From: JBEKYD01 sp049509915
GTDB lineage: Bacteria > Acidobacteriota > Terriglobia > Bryobacterales > Bryobacteraceae
Length of the DNA: 21,237 nucleotides
Reading direction: 5' to 3'
NCBI GenBank assembly: GCA_049509915.1
Contig: JBEKZL010000127.1
Location: 1 to 21,237, forward strand
The notes beneath the pieces are model-generated. The model had not been told where the DNA came from and ran no database searches. It was given only the letters and a program-made list of their open reading frames with translations. Positions within the stretch are counted from its first letter, which is position 1. The number at the start of each line of letters is the position of its first letter. Shown here piece by piece: positions 8,101 through 15,552 of the stretch. The position numbers and the translations under genes were made by a program.

Positions 8101-10800
8101 TTCACCGCGATCAACCTGGGGACGCTTGCGTATGGGCTCGCGGTGGATGGCGCGGGGAACCTCTACGCGGCGGCGCCCGGCGCCAGCACGGTAGTGGAGT
8201 GGAATCCGGTTACCCAGCAAACGGCAACGCTGGTTTCGAGCGGATTGAATCGACCTTGGGGTATCGCCGTCGACCGCGCCGGGAATGTCTACATTTCGGA
8301 TACAAGTAACAGCGCCATTAAGGAGCTTCCCTACGCATTGGTTCCGACGGCGAGCTTTACCGAACCGGCATCCGCGGGCGACGACCAGATGCTGCCGGTG
8401 CTGCCAGCCACGGTGGCATTTACGGCGACCAGCGACCAGAGTTGGCTCAGCATCACGGGACAAACCGCCGGCGTGGTGAGTTTCTCTTTCTCCGCCAATG
8501 CGTCGGCCGCGGTGCGCACGGCTCACATCAGCGTGCTCGGCCAAACCATCACCGTGAATCAGGCCGCCCAGACCGCGCCGCAGAGCATCACGTTCAACCC
8601 GATTCCTACCCAGGTCGTGGGATCCCCTCTGACTCTTACCGCTACTGCCAGCTCCACCCTGCCCGTGAGTTACTCGTCCTCCACGCAAACGGTGTGCACG
8701 GTTTCCGGTAGCGCGGTGACGTTGCTCAGCCCGGGCACCTGCACCATCACCGCCTCGCAATTGGGCAATGCCAGCTATGCTCCGGCGACTTCGGTCTTAC
8801 AGAGCTTCTCTGTCGTGCCCTCCACCGATCCGGTAGTCGGCCCTCCCGCGATTACTTCCTCCGCCGGCACGATTATGCTGACCTATACCGCGACCACCGG
8901 CGGCGCGGTGTCTCCCACAGCCCCGGTCACGGTCTTCACCGAGGGCGTACCGAACCTTGCTCATGGCGATTTCTCTCTCGCCACGAACACTTGCGTCACC
9001 GGTATTGCGGCCAGCGCCACCTGCTCGGTCACCATCGATTTCAATCCGCTGTATGCCGGTTTGCGGACAGGTGCGGTGGTCATCGCCGGCGACGACGGCA
9101 AACCCGTCTCGACCGCTTACATCTCGGGCATCGGCACTGGCTCGCAACTCACCTTCGCCGGAGCCAACTCGAAAACCTTGCTCGCCGGCGGATCGCCCTC
9201 CGGCGTCGCCGTGGACGGAGCGGGGGATGTGTTCAGCATCGACTCCCTCACCGGCGCCCTGAAGGAAGTCCCACCCAACGGCCCGTCTAAGACCATCTCC
9301 TTCACCATCGGTACGGGGCCGTCCCGCTTGACATTGCCCTTGGGATTGGCCCTGGATGCGGCCGGTAACCTTTATATTGCCGATACCGGCAATATGCGCG
9401 TGGTGAAGCTCGCCTACGGCGCCAGCACCGCCAGCGTGCTTCCGATTACTGGTATCTCCTTCCCGATGGGCCTGGCCTTCGATGCCGCGGGCAATCTCTA
9501 TATCGCCAACAGCTTTTCCGCCAACCCGCTCAGCGGCACCGGCAGCATCGTCAAAGTGGCGGCCGGTACGGGCGCGCAATCGACCGTCAATACCGCCGGC
9601 AGCGGCTTGCGCAATCCCACCGGTATCGCCGTGGACGCCGGCGGCGACCTGTTCGTGACCGATTATCCGGGCAATCGGGTAGTGGAATTGCCGGCGACCG
9701 GTTCGCCCCGTTCCATTGGCACCGGGTTGCAAAACCCCGCCGGCGTAGCCGTAGATGCGGCCGGAGACGTTTTCATCAGCGACGAACTCAACAACCGCAT
9801 CGTGGAAGTCCCCGGCACCGGGAGCGGACCGGGCACCGGTACCCAAATCCAGATCCTTCCGGGATTGGGCCTGACCTGGGGCCTGGCGCTCGATGGCCCG
9901 GGCAATCTCTACCTGACCAGCCTCACCGGCAACGTGACCCAGATTCCGCGCTCCCGAGCGCCGGCGTTGCCGCCCTTCCCGCCCACCGCGACCGGCGGCA
10001 GCAGTGCAGCCCAAACGGTGCAAGTATTCAACATCGGCAATCAGGCGCTGAATGCCGCGGGCTTTTCCGCCAGTACCAACTTCGGCACCAACGCCTGTGG
10101 CGGGCTGGCGCCCGGATCGGGCTGCACGCTGGATATCGTATTCGCGCCGGTGGCGCCAACGCTGGGGCCGGTTACGGGGGGCACGGTGACCGCGGCCCCG
10201 GCTTTCGACGGCCCGGCCGCGATCACGGGGCTTTCCGGAACCGCGGCGCGGTCCCAGACCATCCAGTTTGCGGCCTTGCCGGCGCGCACGCTCGGCACGG
10301 CCCCGGTTATCGTGAGCGCCGCCGCCAGCTCAGCATTGCCGGTCGCCTTCAGCTCGCAGACGGCGGCCATTTGCACCGTAGCCGGTTCCACCGTCACGTT
10401 GAATGCGGTAGGCAAGTGCACCATTCAGGCTACGCAGGCGGGCAACGCCAGCTACGCCGCCGCTCCAGCGGTCGAGCAAAGCTTCCAGGTCACGCCGCGA
10501 ACCGCGTTCACGCTGGCGGCGAAATCGAGCGGCGTCCTGGTGACGCCGAGTACGCCCGCGGCCGACTCGATCACGGTCGATCCCGACGCCGGCTTCAGCG
10601 GTGTGATTACGTTCTCCGTTACCGGGCTGCCTTCGGGAGTCACCGGGAAGTTCACGCCTCTCAGCGTAGACTCGACCGGCTCGACCAGTCTCGCCCTGTC
10701 CGCCGCCCCCGGGACACCCACCGGCCGCAGCGCCAAAATCACGGTCACAGGCACGGCGGGCAGCATCGCCGCTTCCACCAGTGTCACCCTGTCTTATTAG
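5122..10800 (+). CDS. Giant secreted mosaic protein: beta-helix, choice-of-anchor, BACON-like and NHL propeller modules
   Basis: This predicts 1,892 residues. ATG 5122 begins MYTLPVK, followed by a Sec signal (WRFLRWLFLLAGLTAVSARA, cleavage near residue 34) and weakly by a GAAAGG site at 5106. Order of modules, approximate residues: parallel beta-helix repeats 45-250 with a choice-of-anchor Q end (LGSLANNGG to GAYEF, 251-308); a second helix plus choice-of-anchor Q (313-660); Ig-like 663-740; BACON-like 740-826; six NHL blades 832-1072 (units such as GVAVDVAGNVYES); BACON-like 1074-1150; Ig-like 1153-1232; choice-of-anchor D/ASH-like 1243-1340; six NHL blades 1347-1612; ASH-like 1623-1710; Ig-like 1710-1792; final beta domain 1793-1892. 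No C-terminal sorting motif or membrane anchor is visible, so release or non-covalent surface attachment is likely. Probably adhesive or scaffolding; no catalytic site is recognised. It may be transcribed alone, with a hairpin right after the stop. Confidence 0.9.
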   Translation: MYTLPVKPRHNTLGSWRFLRWLFLLAGLTAVSARAAGVVGVCDSDHLFAALDGGGAVTFACSGTITLANTITFTSNTTIDGSGQNVALDGNTYQVQLLSVNSGVSVGLNHLTLQKSNLAIHNAGNLVMTNSTIADNAANGSQIVNLGVLTIANSTINTNDSVPYATILNQGGTLTISGSTIAGNFGSAAGTISGGATISNSILVANKSALAPNGVNCAGGGIVDGGYNLDDDGSCGFTATGSKSGDTTVSLGSLANNGGWTQTLALLAGDAVGAIPAGANGCGTAADQRGMARPGSVGAACSMGAYEFVAAPTTVVTDCTDDTGLRTAVAAGGRITFSCGAGPVTITVNSGNGPLTVSANTTIDGVGNQITLSGGSAVRIFSAVATLVLNDLTVANGKAENGGGAYQETGSLVVTNCTFSSNTAIEYGGGVYFSSSATLIVTNSTFVDNASAYGGGITSEANGTIVTGSTFLGNNTQEYGGGIWANGLTLRNSTFSSNSAGFGGAIFVPVNNGTYSVLVQNSTISGANILGAGNIYASFISGLSTVTVTLQNTLVTGALGAGGNCVGSTFVDGGYNLDDDGTCGFSAANHSLSDNKNANLGALSANGGPTQTIPLLAGSAAIDAIPPGSSGCGTTIFMDQRGVLRPQGAGCDMGAFEFEEATQNVSLPPIATQTVGAQVALPGTDSMGLPVTYSSATPVVCSVSGTMVTVLATGTCTLTAAQPGYATDAPAAVIESFFVFGLGTASELFGPAAGSGSDIVNVAAGASWSATTTTSWIHLLNGSGTGAGLATFNYDANAGATRTGSVAFSSGSLQLTLNVTQAGAGYAPATQVNTLISSGLLFPRSIAVDSNGNLYIADGNNNAVMEWTASNGQVTTLFSESLPYGVTVDGLGDVYSTSEIGPTYEWSAATGTRTLPIQADGPVAAAVDSAGDVYVADANGSRLLEWSPLTGLETTVDSSALEEPWGVAVDVAGNVYESTLNPDVKEWNPSTQQFTAINLGTLAYGLAVDGAGNLYAAAPGASTVVEWNPVTQQTATLVSSGLNRPWGIAVDRAGNVYISDTSNSAIKELPYALVPTASFTEPASAGDDQMLPVLPATVAFTATSDQSWLSITGQTAGVVSFSFSANASAAVRTAHISVLGQTITVNQAAQTAPQSITFNPIPTQVVGSPLTLTATASSTLPVSYSSSTQTVCTVSGSAVTLLSPGTCTITASQLGNASYAPATSVLQSFSVVPSTDPVVGPPAITSSAGTIMLTYTATTGGAVSPTAPVTVFTEGVPNLAHGDFSLATNTCVTGIAASATCSVTIDFNPLYAGLRTGAVVIAGDDGKPVSTAYISGIGTGSQLTFAGANSKTLLAGGSPSGVAVDGAGDVFSIDSLTGALKEVPPNGPSKTISFTIGTGPSRLTLPLGLALDAAGNLYIADTGNMRVVKLAYGASTASVLPITGISFPMGLAFDAAGNLYIANSFSANPLSGTGSIVKVAAGTGAQSTVNTAGSGLRNPTGIAVDAGGDLFVTDYPGNRVVELPATGSPRSIGTGLQNPAGVAVDAAGDVFISDELNNRIVEVPGTGSGPGTGTQIQILPGLGLTWGLALDGPGNLYLTSLTGNVTQIPRSRAPALPPFPPTATGGSSAAQTVQVFNIGNQALNAAGFSASTNFGTNACGGLAPGSGCTLDIVFAPVAPTLGPVTGGTVTAAPAFDGPAAITGLSGTAARSQTIQFAALPARTLGTAPVIVSAAASSALPVAFSSQTAAICTVAGSTVTLNAVGKCTIQATQAGNASYAAAPAVEQSFQVTPRTAFTLAAKSSGVLVTPSTPAADSITVDPDAGFSGVITFSVTGLPSGVTGKFTPLSVDSTGSTSLALSAAPGTPTGRSAKITVTGTAGSIAASTSVTLSY

Positions 10801-10802
10801 CG

Positions 10803-10828
10803 ACGCCGCCAGGTGAAGCTGGCGGCGT
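10803..10828 (+). terminator. Strong hairpin right after the giant gene
   Basis: ACGCCGCCAG (10803-10812) and CTGGCGGCGT (10819-10828) form a perfect 10-bp stem with loop GTGAAG, starting two bases after the stop codon. No T-run follows, so termination may be partial or the hairpin may protect the 3' end of a very long message. It sits only 41 bases before the next start codon. Confidence 0.5.
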
Positions 10829-10860
10829 TAGGGCTGAAGCAGGGGTTATGATTGACTGGT

Positions 10861-10868
10861 GAGGTGAT
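10861..10868 (+). promoter_or_regulatory. Ribosome binding site of the mannonate dehydratase-like gene
   Basis: GAGGTGAT matches the Shine-Dalgarno consensus over eight bases just before the ATG at 10870. It decides against the in-frame TTG at 10852. Confidence 0.6.
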
Positions 10869-10869
10869 T

Positions 10870-11970
10870 ATGGGCAGGCAAGAGATGTTCCAGCCGGGAC
10901 GCAGAGATTTTGGCAAAATGGCCTTGGGAGGGGCGCTGGGAGCGCTTCTCGCTGCCGAGGAATCCAACGCGGCGGTGCACGCGAATGCGCCGGGCATCAA
11001 GCTGTGCGCGCAGTCGGGCGCCACCCCGACCGACGACCAGTTGCTGTATCTGAAACAGATCGGCGCCGAATACGTCAGCGTTGGAGCGCCTCCGGAAATG
11101 CGCACGGCTGAGGGCTTTCTGGCCATCAAGAAACGGTACGCCGATGCCGGCATCACGGTTTGGAATATTGGCAACACTAGCGTACACAACATGCAGGAAG
11201 TGACGCTGAACCTGCCGGGGCGGGACCAGAAGATCGAGGAATACAAGCAGTACATCCGCAACCTGGGCAAGGCGGGGATCTACTACACGACTTACGCGCA
11301 CATGGGCAACGGCATCTGGTCGAGCGGCCGGGCCAAGACCCGCGGCTGCCCAACACGCGAGTTCGATATGGCAAGCCCGGACAAGCGCGGCGTGTGGGAC
11401 GGGAAAACCTGGGCCGAGCCGCTCTCGCACGGGCGGGTGTTTACCAAGGAAGAAATCTGGGAGAACTTCACCTACTTCATCAAGCAGGTGGCGCCGGTGG
11501 CGGAGGAGAACAGCGTGCGCATCGGTATCCACCCGGACGATCCGCCGGTGCCGGTGCTGGCTGGGGTTCCGCGGTGCATCTTCGGCAACTTCGAAGGCTA
11601 CAAGCGGGCGATGGAAATCGCCGCCAGCGCCAACGTGGGGGTCTGCCTGTGCTGCGGGACGTGGCTGGAAGGTGGCAAGGCGCTGACCGGGAAAGATCCC
11701 GAAGAGATGATCCGATATTTCGGCGCCGCCAAGATCTGGAAGATCCATTTTCGCAACGTCACGGCACCGCTGCCGCATTTTGTCGAAACCTTCATGGACA
11801 ACGGCTACTACGACATGTACAAGATCATGAAGGCGCTCCACGACGTGAAATTCGACGGCATCGTCATCCTGGACCATTCACCCGCGATGGTGGGTGAGAA
11901 CTACGCCCAGACGGCCTACGGATTCGCCTATATGAAGGCGCTGCTGAACCGCGCCAGCGCGCAGGCATAG
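10870..11970 (+). CDS. Mannonate dehydratase-like (UxuA family) TIM-barrel protein with Tat signal
   Basis: This predicts 366 residues. UxuA converts D-mannonate to 2-keto-3-deoxygluconate in hexuronate breakdown. UxuA landmarks and their probable metal ligands are present in order: IHPDDPP (His221), CLCCGTW (Cys261 or Cys262), KIHFRN (His293) and LDHSP (Asp335). The N-terminus carries GRRDFGKMALGG (residues 10-21) and a short hydrophobic stretch to about residue 35, a likely twin-arginine leader. That is unusual, since classical UxuA is cytoplasmic, so this may be an exported paralogue with a different sugar-acid substrate. It follows the giant gene by 69 bases and precedes the methyltransferase by 3. 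No other hexuronate genes are in the window. Family call firm, substrate inferred. Confidence 0.82.
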   Translation: MGRQEMFQPGRRDFGKMALGGALGALLAAEESNAAVHANAPGIKLCAQSGATPTDDQLLYLKQIGAEYVSVGAPPEMRTAEGFLAIKKRYADAGITVWNIGNTSVHNMQEVTLNLPGRDQKIEEYKQYIRNLGKAGIYYTTYAHMGNGIWSSGRAKTRGCPTREFDMASPDKRGVWDGKTWAEPLSHGRVFTKEEIWENFTYFIKQVAPVAEENSVRIGIHPDDPPVPVLAGVPRCIFGNFEGYKRAMEIAASANVGVCLCCGTWLEGGKALTGKDPEEMIRYFGAAKIWKIHFRNVTAPLPHFVETFMDNGYYDMYKIMKALHDVKFDGIVILDHSPAMVGENYAQTAYGFAYMKALLNRASAQA

Positions 11971-11973
11971 CGG

Positions 11974-12798
11974 GTGCTGATCGATCGGTTGGGGCCGGCT
12001 TTCGAAAAACTCGGCCTGCTGGCGTTCGGATTTCGTGTCTATCAATGGGTCGGCCGCCTCAACCCCCGCGTATACCTCAAGAACCGGCCTTACCGGCCTT
12101 CCCCGGACGGGATCGACATGCCACCGGGGCGTCTTCTGATGGCCGTAGCCGGCTCGGCGGAGATTGGCGTGTACCTCGACGGCGGCCAACTGGCAGCGGC
12201 GAGCATACGCGATATCTTGCGGCGGAACCAGATCGAGATGGGAGACCTCAGGGCCATTCTCGACTTCGGCTGTGGCTGCGGACGCGTACTTCGCTTCTGG
12301 AAAGACCTGGCGGGCACGGAACTGCACGGGACCGATTACAATCCCGAACTTACCGCATGGTGCACGCGGCACTTGTCTTTCGTTCGGATCGGGACCAACC
12401 AACTGGCGCCTCCGACGCGCTATCCCGCCTCCCGATTCGACCTGGTCTATGCCCTTTCCGTGTTCACGCACCTGCCGGAGAGTGCCCAGATGGCCTGGAT
12501 GCGCGAGTTTCACAGGATTCTACGCCCGGGCGGCCTGCTCGTGCTCAGTTTGCACGGCGCACACTACATTTCCCGGCTGAACGAACCGGAGCGGCACCAA
12601 TTCCTGGTGGGAGGGCTGGTGACGAGATACGACGACAGCGCGGGTACCAATCTGTGCAACGTCTTCCATCCCGAAGCTTATGTTCGCAATTGCCTAAGCG
12701 GAGACTTCGAGGTGGTCGACTTCATTCCGGAAGGAGCGCGGGGCAACCCCTGCCAGGACGCCTGGCTGTTCCGGCGAAGGCGAGGTAAGGTGGAGTAA
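11974..12798 (+). CDS. Class I SAM-dependent methyltransferase
   Basis: This predicts 274 residues with a Rossmann-type methyltransferase fold: motif I ILDFGCGCGRV (95-105) for SAM binding, an acidic residue in HGTDYNPE (Asp121) for the ribose, FDLVYALSVFTHL (155-167) and RILRPGGLLVLS (181-192). The N-terminal 90 residues are outside the core and may help bind substrate. The C-terminal part contains a distinctive NVFHPEAYVRN stretch, often seen in methyltransferases linked to surface glycan or small-molecule modification, but I cannot name the substrate. The GTG start is 3 bases after the preceding stop, so translation is probably coupled to the UxuA-like gene. It converges with the permease gene, leaving 119 bases between stops. 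Cytoplasmic. Confidence 0.82.
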   Translation: MLIDRLGPAFEKLGLLAFGFRVYQWVGRLNPRVYLKNRPYRPSPDGIDMPPGRLLMAVAGSAEIGVYLDGGQLAAASIRDILRRNQIEMGDLRAILDFGCGCGRVLRFWKDLAGTELHGTDYNPELTAWCTRHLSFVRIGTNQLAPPTRYPASRFDLVYALSVFTHLPESAQMAWMREFHRILRPGGLLVLSLHGAHYISRLNEPERHQFLVGGLVTRYDDSAGTNLCNVFHPEAYVRNCLSGDFEVVDFIPEGARGNPCQDAWLFRRRRGKVE

Positions 12799-12816
12799 GG
12801 AGGGTTGGGCTGAGTG

Positions 12817-12843
12817 CCGGACGGAAATCACCGCGCCGTCCGG
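12817..12843. terminator. Hairpin between convergent genes
   Basis: CCGGACGG (12817-12824) and CCGTCCGG (12836-12843) pair perfectly across an 11-base loop, in the gap where the methyltransferase (plus) and permease (minus) genes meet. There is no T-run on either side. A shared bidirectional terminator is plausible but unproven. Confidence 0.35.
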
Positions 12844-12917
12844 GTGCAAATGACCTCGTCGGTGCGGCGTACGTCTTTACGCGCTCCGGCGCGACCTGGA
12901 GCCAGCAGCAGGAGCGG

Positions 12918-15353
12918 CTACTCTTCCCGCAACGCCTTTGCCGGGTCGATACGGGTGGCACGGCGGGCTGGTAGCCAGCAGGCGATCACTCCCACCAGGA
13001 TCAGGATGGTAGGCACCAGCACGAACGTCGTGGCGTCGCGGGGATTGGTCGCAACCAACAGGCCGGCGACCGAGCGTGAAACCGCCATCGCCACCAGCAG
13101 TCCCACGATGGCGCCGATAGCCACCATGCGAACCCCTTCAAGCACGATCATCCGTGACACCGCCGACGGCTCCGCGCCGAGAGCCATGCGCAGGCCGATC
13201 TCGCGCCGGCGCTGCGCCACGGCGTAGGAGATCACGCCATAAATGCCGATTGTCGCCAGCAGCAACGCCAGGGTACCGAAGGCGGACAGGAGGCTGGCGG
13301 CGACGCGCTGCGGCCAGAGCACTTCGTGGATGAAATCGCGCAGGCTCTCGTCGCGCAGGAGCAGGTTGCGGTCGAGCGGCTGCAATTGGCGGCGCGCGGC
13401 CGTTGCCGCCGGTGCGGGGTCGCCCGGCGTGTGCAGGTACAACATCGTGGTCGGAAAGTAATATTGAATCAGCGAAAGATAAATTAACGGCAGCGGTGCT
13501 TCGCCCAGGGCTAGGTAATTGGCGTTGCGTACCACGGCGACAACCTGGACCGGCAAATTCTCCCCGGCGAACGAGATCACTTGCCCGACGGCATTGCGGC
13601 CCGGCCAGAAATGCGTTGCCGCCGCTTGGTTGACGATAGCCACCCGCGGAGCCGACTTCAGGTCGAACGGGCTGAAATCCCTCCCCGAGACGATGGGGAT
13701 TCGCAGGGTGGCGAAATAACCGGGCCCGACGACTCGCACGTACGTGGGCCAGCCCACGCCGGGCCGCGAGGTTTCACGTCCGGCCAGGAGCACGTTCCGC
13801 GAGGTCAGCGTGAAGGGGGCGTCCTTGGCCAACGCGGCGGAATCCACTCCCGGCACGCGGCGGGCAACGTCCAGCGCCCGCTGCTGGTATTGGCGCCCCG
13901 AGTCTTCCGTATAGGCTTGATCTCCGAGGTTGAAGGCGATCGTCCCCAGGTGGGCCGCGTCGAAGCCGGGATTCATTTGGTCTCCATCCCAGACGCTGCG
14001 GACGAACAAGCCGGCTCCGATCAGAGCGATGAGGGAAAGCGCGACCTGCACCATCACTAATAGAGAGCGCGGGCTCCAGCGTTTGCCGGCGGCAGGGGGC
14101 TGGCCGGTACGTTCTTTCAGATCGGTGGCCAGGTCGCCGCGCGTGGCGCGCAGAGCAGGGAAGAGGCCGAACAGAAGGCCGGTGGCCAGCGAAATGGCCA
14201 GGTTGTAACCCAGTACGCGGCGATCGAGCTGCGGTAAGGCAATGGCGTATTTCCATGGTTCCGGACGCCAAGCCCAAAGCGCGCCGCCGGCCCACCAGGC
14301 GAGCAGCAGTGCCAGCAAACCACCCCCCACAGCCAGCAACACGCTCTCGGTGAGTAACTGGCGGATGAGACGAAACCGGCTGGCTCCCAGGGCGAGACGA
14401 ATGCCGATTTCGCGCGTGCGGCCGGCCCCCCGTGCCAGCATCAGGTTCGCCACGTTGGCGCAGGCAATCAATAGCACTAGGCCCGAGACAACCACCAGCA
14501 CGGAACCGGCGCTGGCGATTCTGGAACGTAGCGCGGGTCTGACCAAGGCACAGGAAACACCTTCGAGCTGGATTCGCTTGCCGTCATTCTCTCGCGGATA
14601 CTCGCGTTCCAATTCGCTGGCGAGTGCGTTCAGCGAAGCTTCCGCGTGGGAGAGACTGACGCCCGGTTTCAACCTGCCGGTCACCGCGAACGCCTGCACG
14701 CGCCGTTGATTGACCCACGCCGGGATGGGAAAAGCGCGCGGGTAGGCGGCCATAGGCAGCCACACGTCCGCGCCGTAAAGCAGGTCTAACCCGCGAAATT
14801 CCTTCGGCGCTACGCCCACGATACGGTAGGAAAGGCCATTGAGTTCCAGGCCGTGCTCCATCACGCGTCGATCGCGGCCGAAAAGTCGCGCCCACAAACC
14901 GTAGCCGATCACGGCCACCGGGCTGGAACCTTCAAGATCGTCCTGTGGTCCTATCGCGCGCCCGGCTAAGGCTCGGACTCCCAAACTTTCAAAGTAATTG
15001 CCCGACACCAACTGAGCCACCAGGAGCTGGGGCTCGCCCCGGCCGGTGAGGTTGACTCCCACGGAGCCGGAAAGCATCAACGCGGAAAAAACTGTGTTGC
15101 GGTCGCGGTAGTCTTTATAGTTGGGGTAGGAAACCAGCCACGTGCCGGGTACGTGGCTGTCTACTGTGTAGACTTCGGCCAGTTCGCCTGGACGGTTGAC
15201 CGGAAGCGGCGCCAGCAGCACCGAGTTCACCAAGGTAAAAATGGTGGTGTTGACGCCGATTCCAAGTGCAAGGGATATCGTAGCAACAAGGGCAAAGGCG
15301 CGATTTCTTCGGAAGGACCGAAAACCGTACGCAATGTCACCCAAGAGGCCCAT
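12918..15353 (-). CDS. MacB/FtsX-type permease of the acidobacterial orphan (ADOP) family
   Basis: This predicts 811 residues. It opens with the family's typical N-terminus (GFRSFRRNRAFALVATISLA) and a first membrane helix at about 20-48. A MacB periplasmic core domain (about 50-280, with DVWLPMA near 196) follows, then a first FtsX domain (about 283-410, including ACANVANLMLARGAGRTREI). A second helix (about 430-452) leads into a second periplasmic core, and a final FtsX domain (about 690-805, AQRRREIGLRMALGAE) ends in DPAKALREE. This duplicated layout in one chain, without an adjacent ATPase gene, is characteristic of acidobacterial duplicated orphan permeases. No ATPase is encoded in the window, so any energy source must come from elsewhere. 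Related MacB proteins transmit force across the periplasm rather than conduct substrate. Inner membrane; substrate unknown. The start may be nearly leaderless. Confidence 0.93.
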   Translation of the reverse strand: MGLLGDIAYGFRSFRRNRAFALVATISLALGIGVNTTIFTLVNSVLLAPLPVNRPGELAEVYTVDSHVPGTWLVSYPNYKDYRDRNTVFSALMLSGSVGVNLTGRGEPQLLVAQLVSGNYFESLGVRALAGRAIGPQDDLEGSSPVAVIGYGLWARLFGRDRRVMEHGLELNGLSYRIVGVAPKEFRGLDLLYGADVWLPMAAYPRAFPIPAWVNQRRVQAFAVTGRLKPGVSLSHAEASLNALASELEREYPRENDGKRIQLEGVSCALVRPALRSRIASAGSVLVVVSGLVLLIACANVANLMLARGAGRTREIGIRLALGASRFRLIRQLLTESVLLAVGGGLLALLLAWWAGGALWAWRPEPWKYAIALPQLDRRVLGYNLAISLATGLLFGLFPALRATRGDLATDLKERTGQPPAAGKRWSPRSLLVMVQVALSLIALIGAGLFVRSVWDGDQMNPGFDAAHLGTIAFNLGDQAYTEDSGRQYQQRALDVARRVPGVDSAALAKDAPFTLTSRNVLLAGRETSRPGVGWPTYVRVVGPGYFATLRIPIVSGRDFSPFDLKSAPRVAIVNQAAATHFWPGRNAVGQVISFAGENLPVQVVAVVRNANYLALGEAPLPLIYLSLIQYYFPTTMLYLHTPGDPAPAATAARRQLQPLDRNLLLRDESLRDFIHEVLWPQRVAASLLSAFGTLALLLATIGIYGVISYAVAQRRREIGLRMALGAEPSAVSRMIVLEGVRMVAIGAIVGLLVAMAVSRSVAGLLVATNPRDATTFVLVPTILILVGVIACWLPARRATRIDPAKALREE

Positions 15354-15363
15354 CGTGCCACAG

Positions 15364-15372
15364 AGTATAACA
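15364..15372 (-). promoter_or_regulatory. Candidate extended -10 promoter of the permease gene
   Basis: On the minus strand the sequence reads TGTTATACT, a TATACT hexamer with an upstream TG (extended -10). There are ten bases between it and the ATG at 15353, so a transcript would begin only about 3-5 bases before the start codon. No clear Shine-Dalgarno sequence or -35 box is visible, which fits a leaderless or near-leaderless message. Confidence 0.35.
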
Positions 15373-15552
15373 TCCAGGTGTTGGACGCGCGTTTAGCCCA
15401 TCCAGGACTCTCCCAACCTGCTTCAACCCAGCCAGCAGTGGTGGTTTTCGGCCATTCGCGAATCTGCCAGCCTAGACATTGGTCGATTATTTTCAACTAT
15501 TTACGATTTGGTATGGGCCGTGCATAAAGGCCGCGGTAGAGAAATAAGTGCT

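Noticed and set aside
8797..10023. Minus-strand open frame of 408 codons opposite the giant gene
   Set aside because: Gly/Arg/His-rich shadow of NHL repeats on the other strand; no recognisable features.
10846..11877. Minus-strand open frame of 343 codons opposite the UxuA-like gene
   Set aside because: The plus strand carries the UxuA active-site motifs and a good ribosome site.
15479..15507. Candidate promoter TTGGTC-N17-TACGAT for the FecR-DUF6600 gene
   Set aside because: Only three of six and four of six consensus bases match, too weak to annotate.
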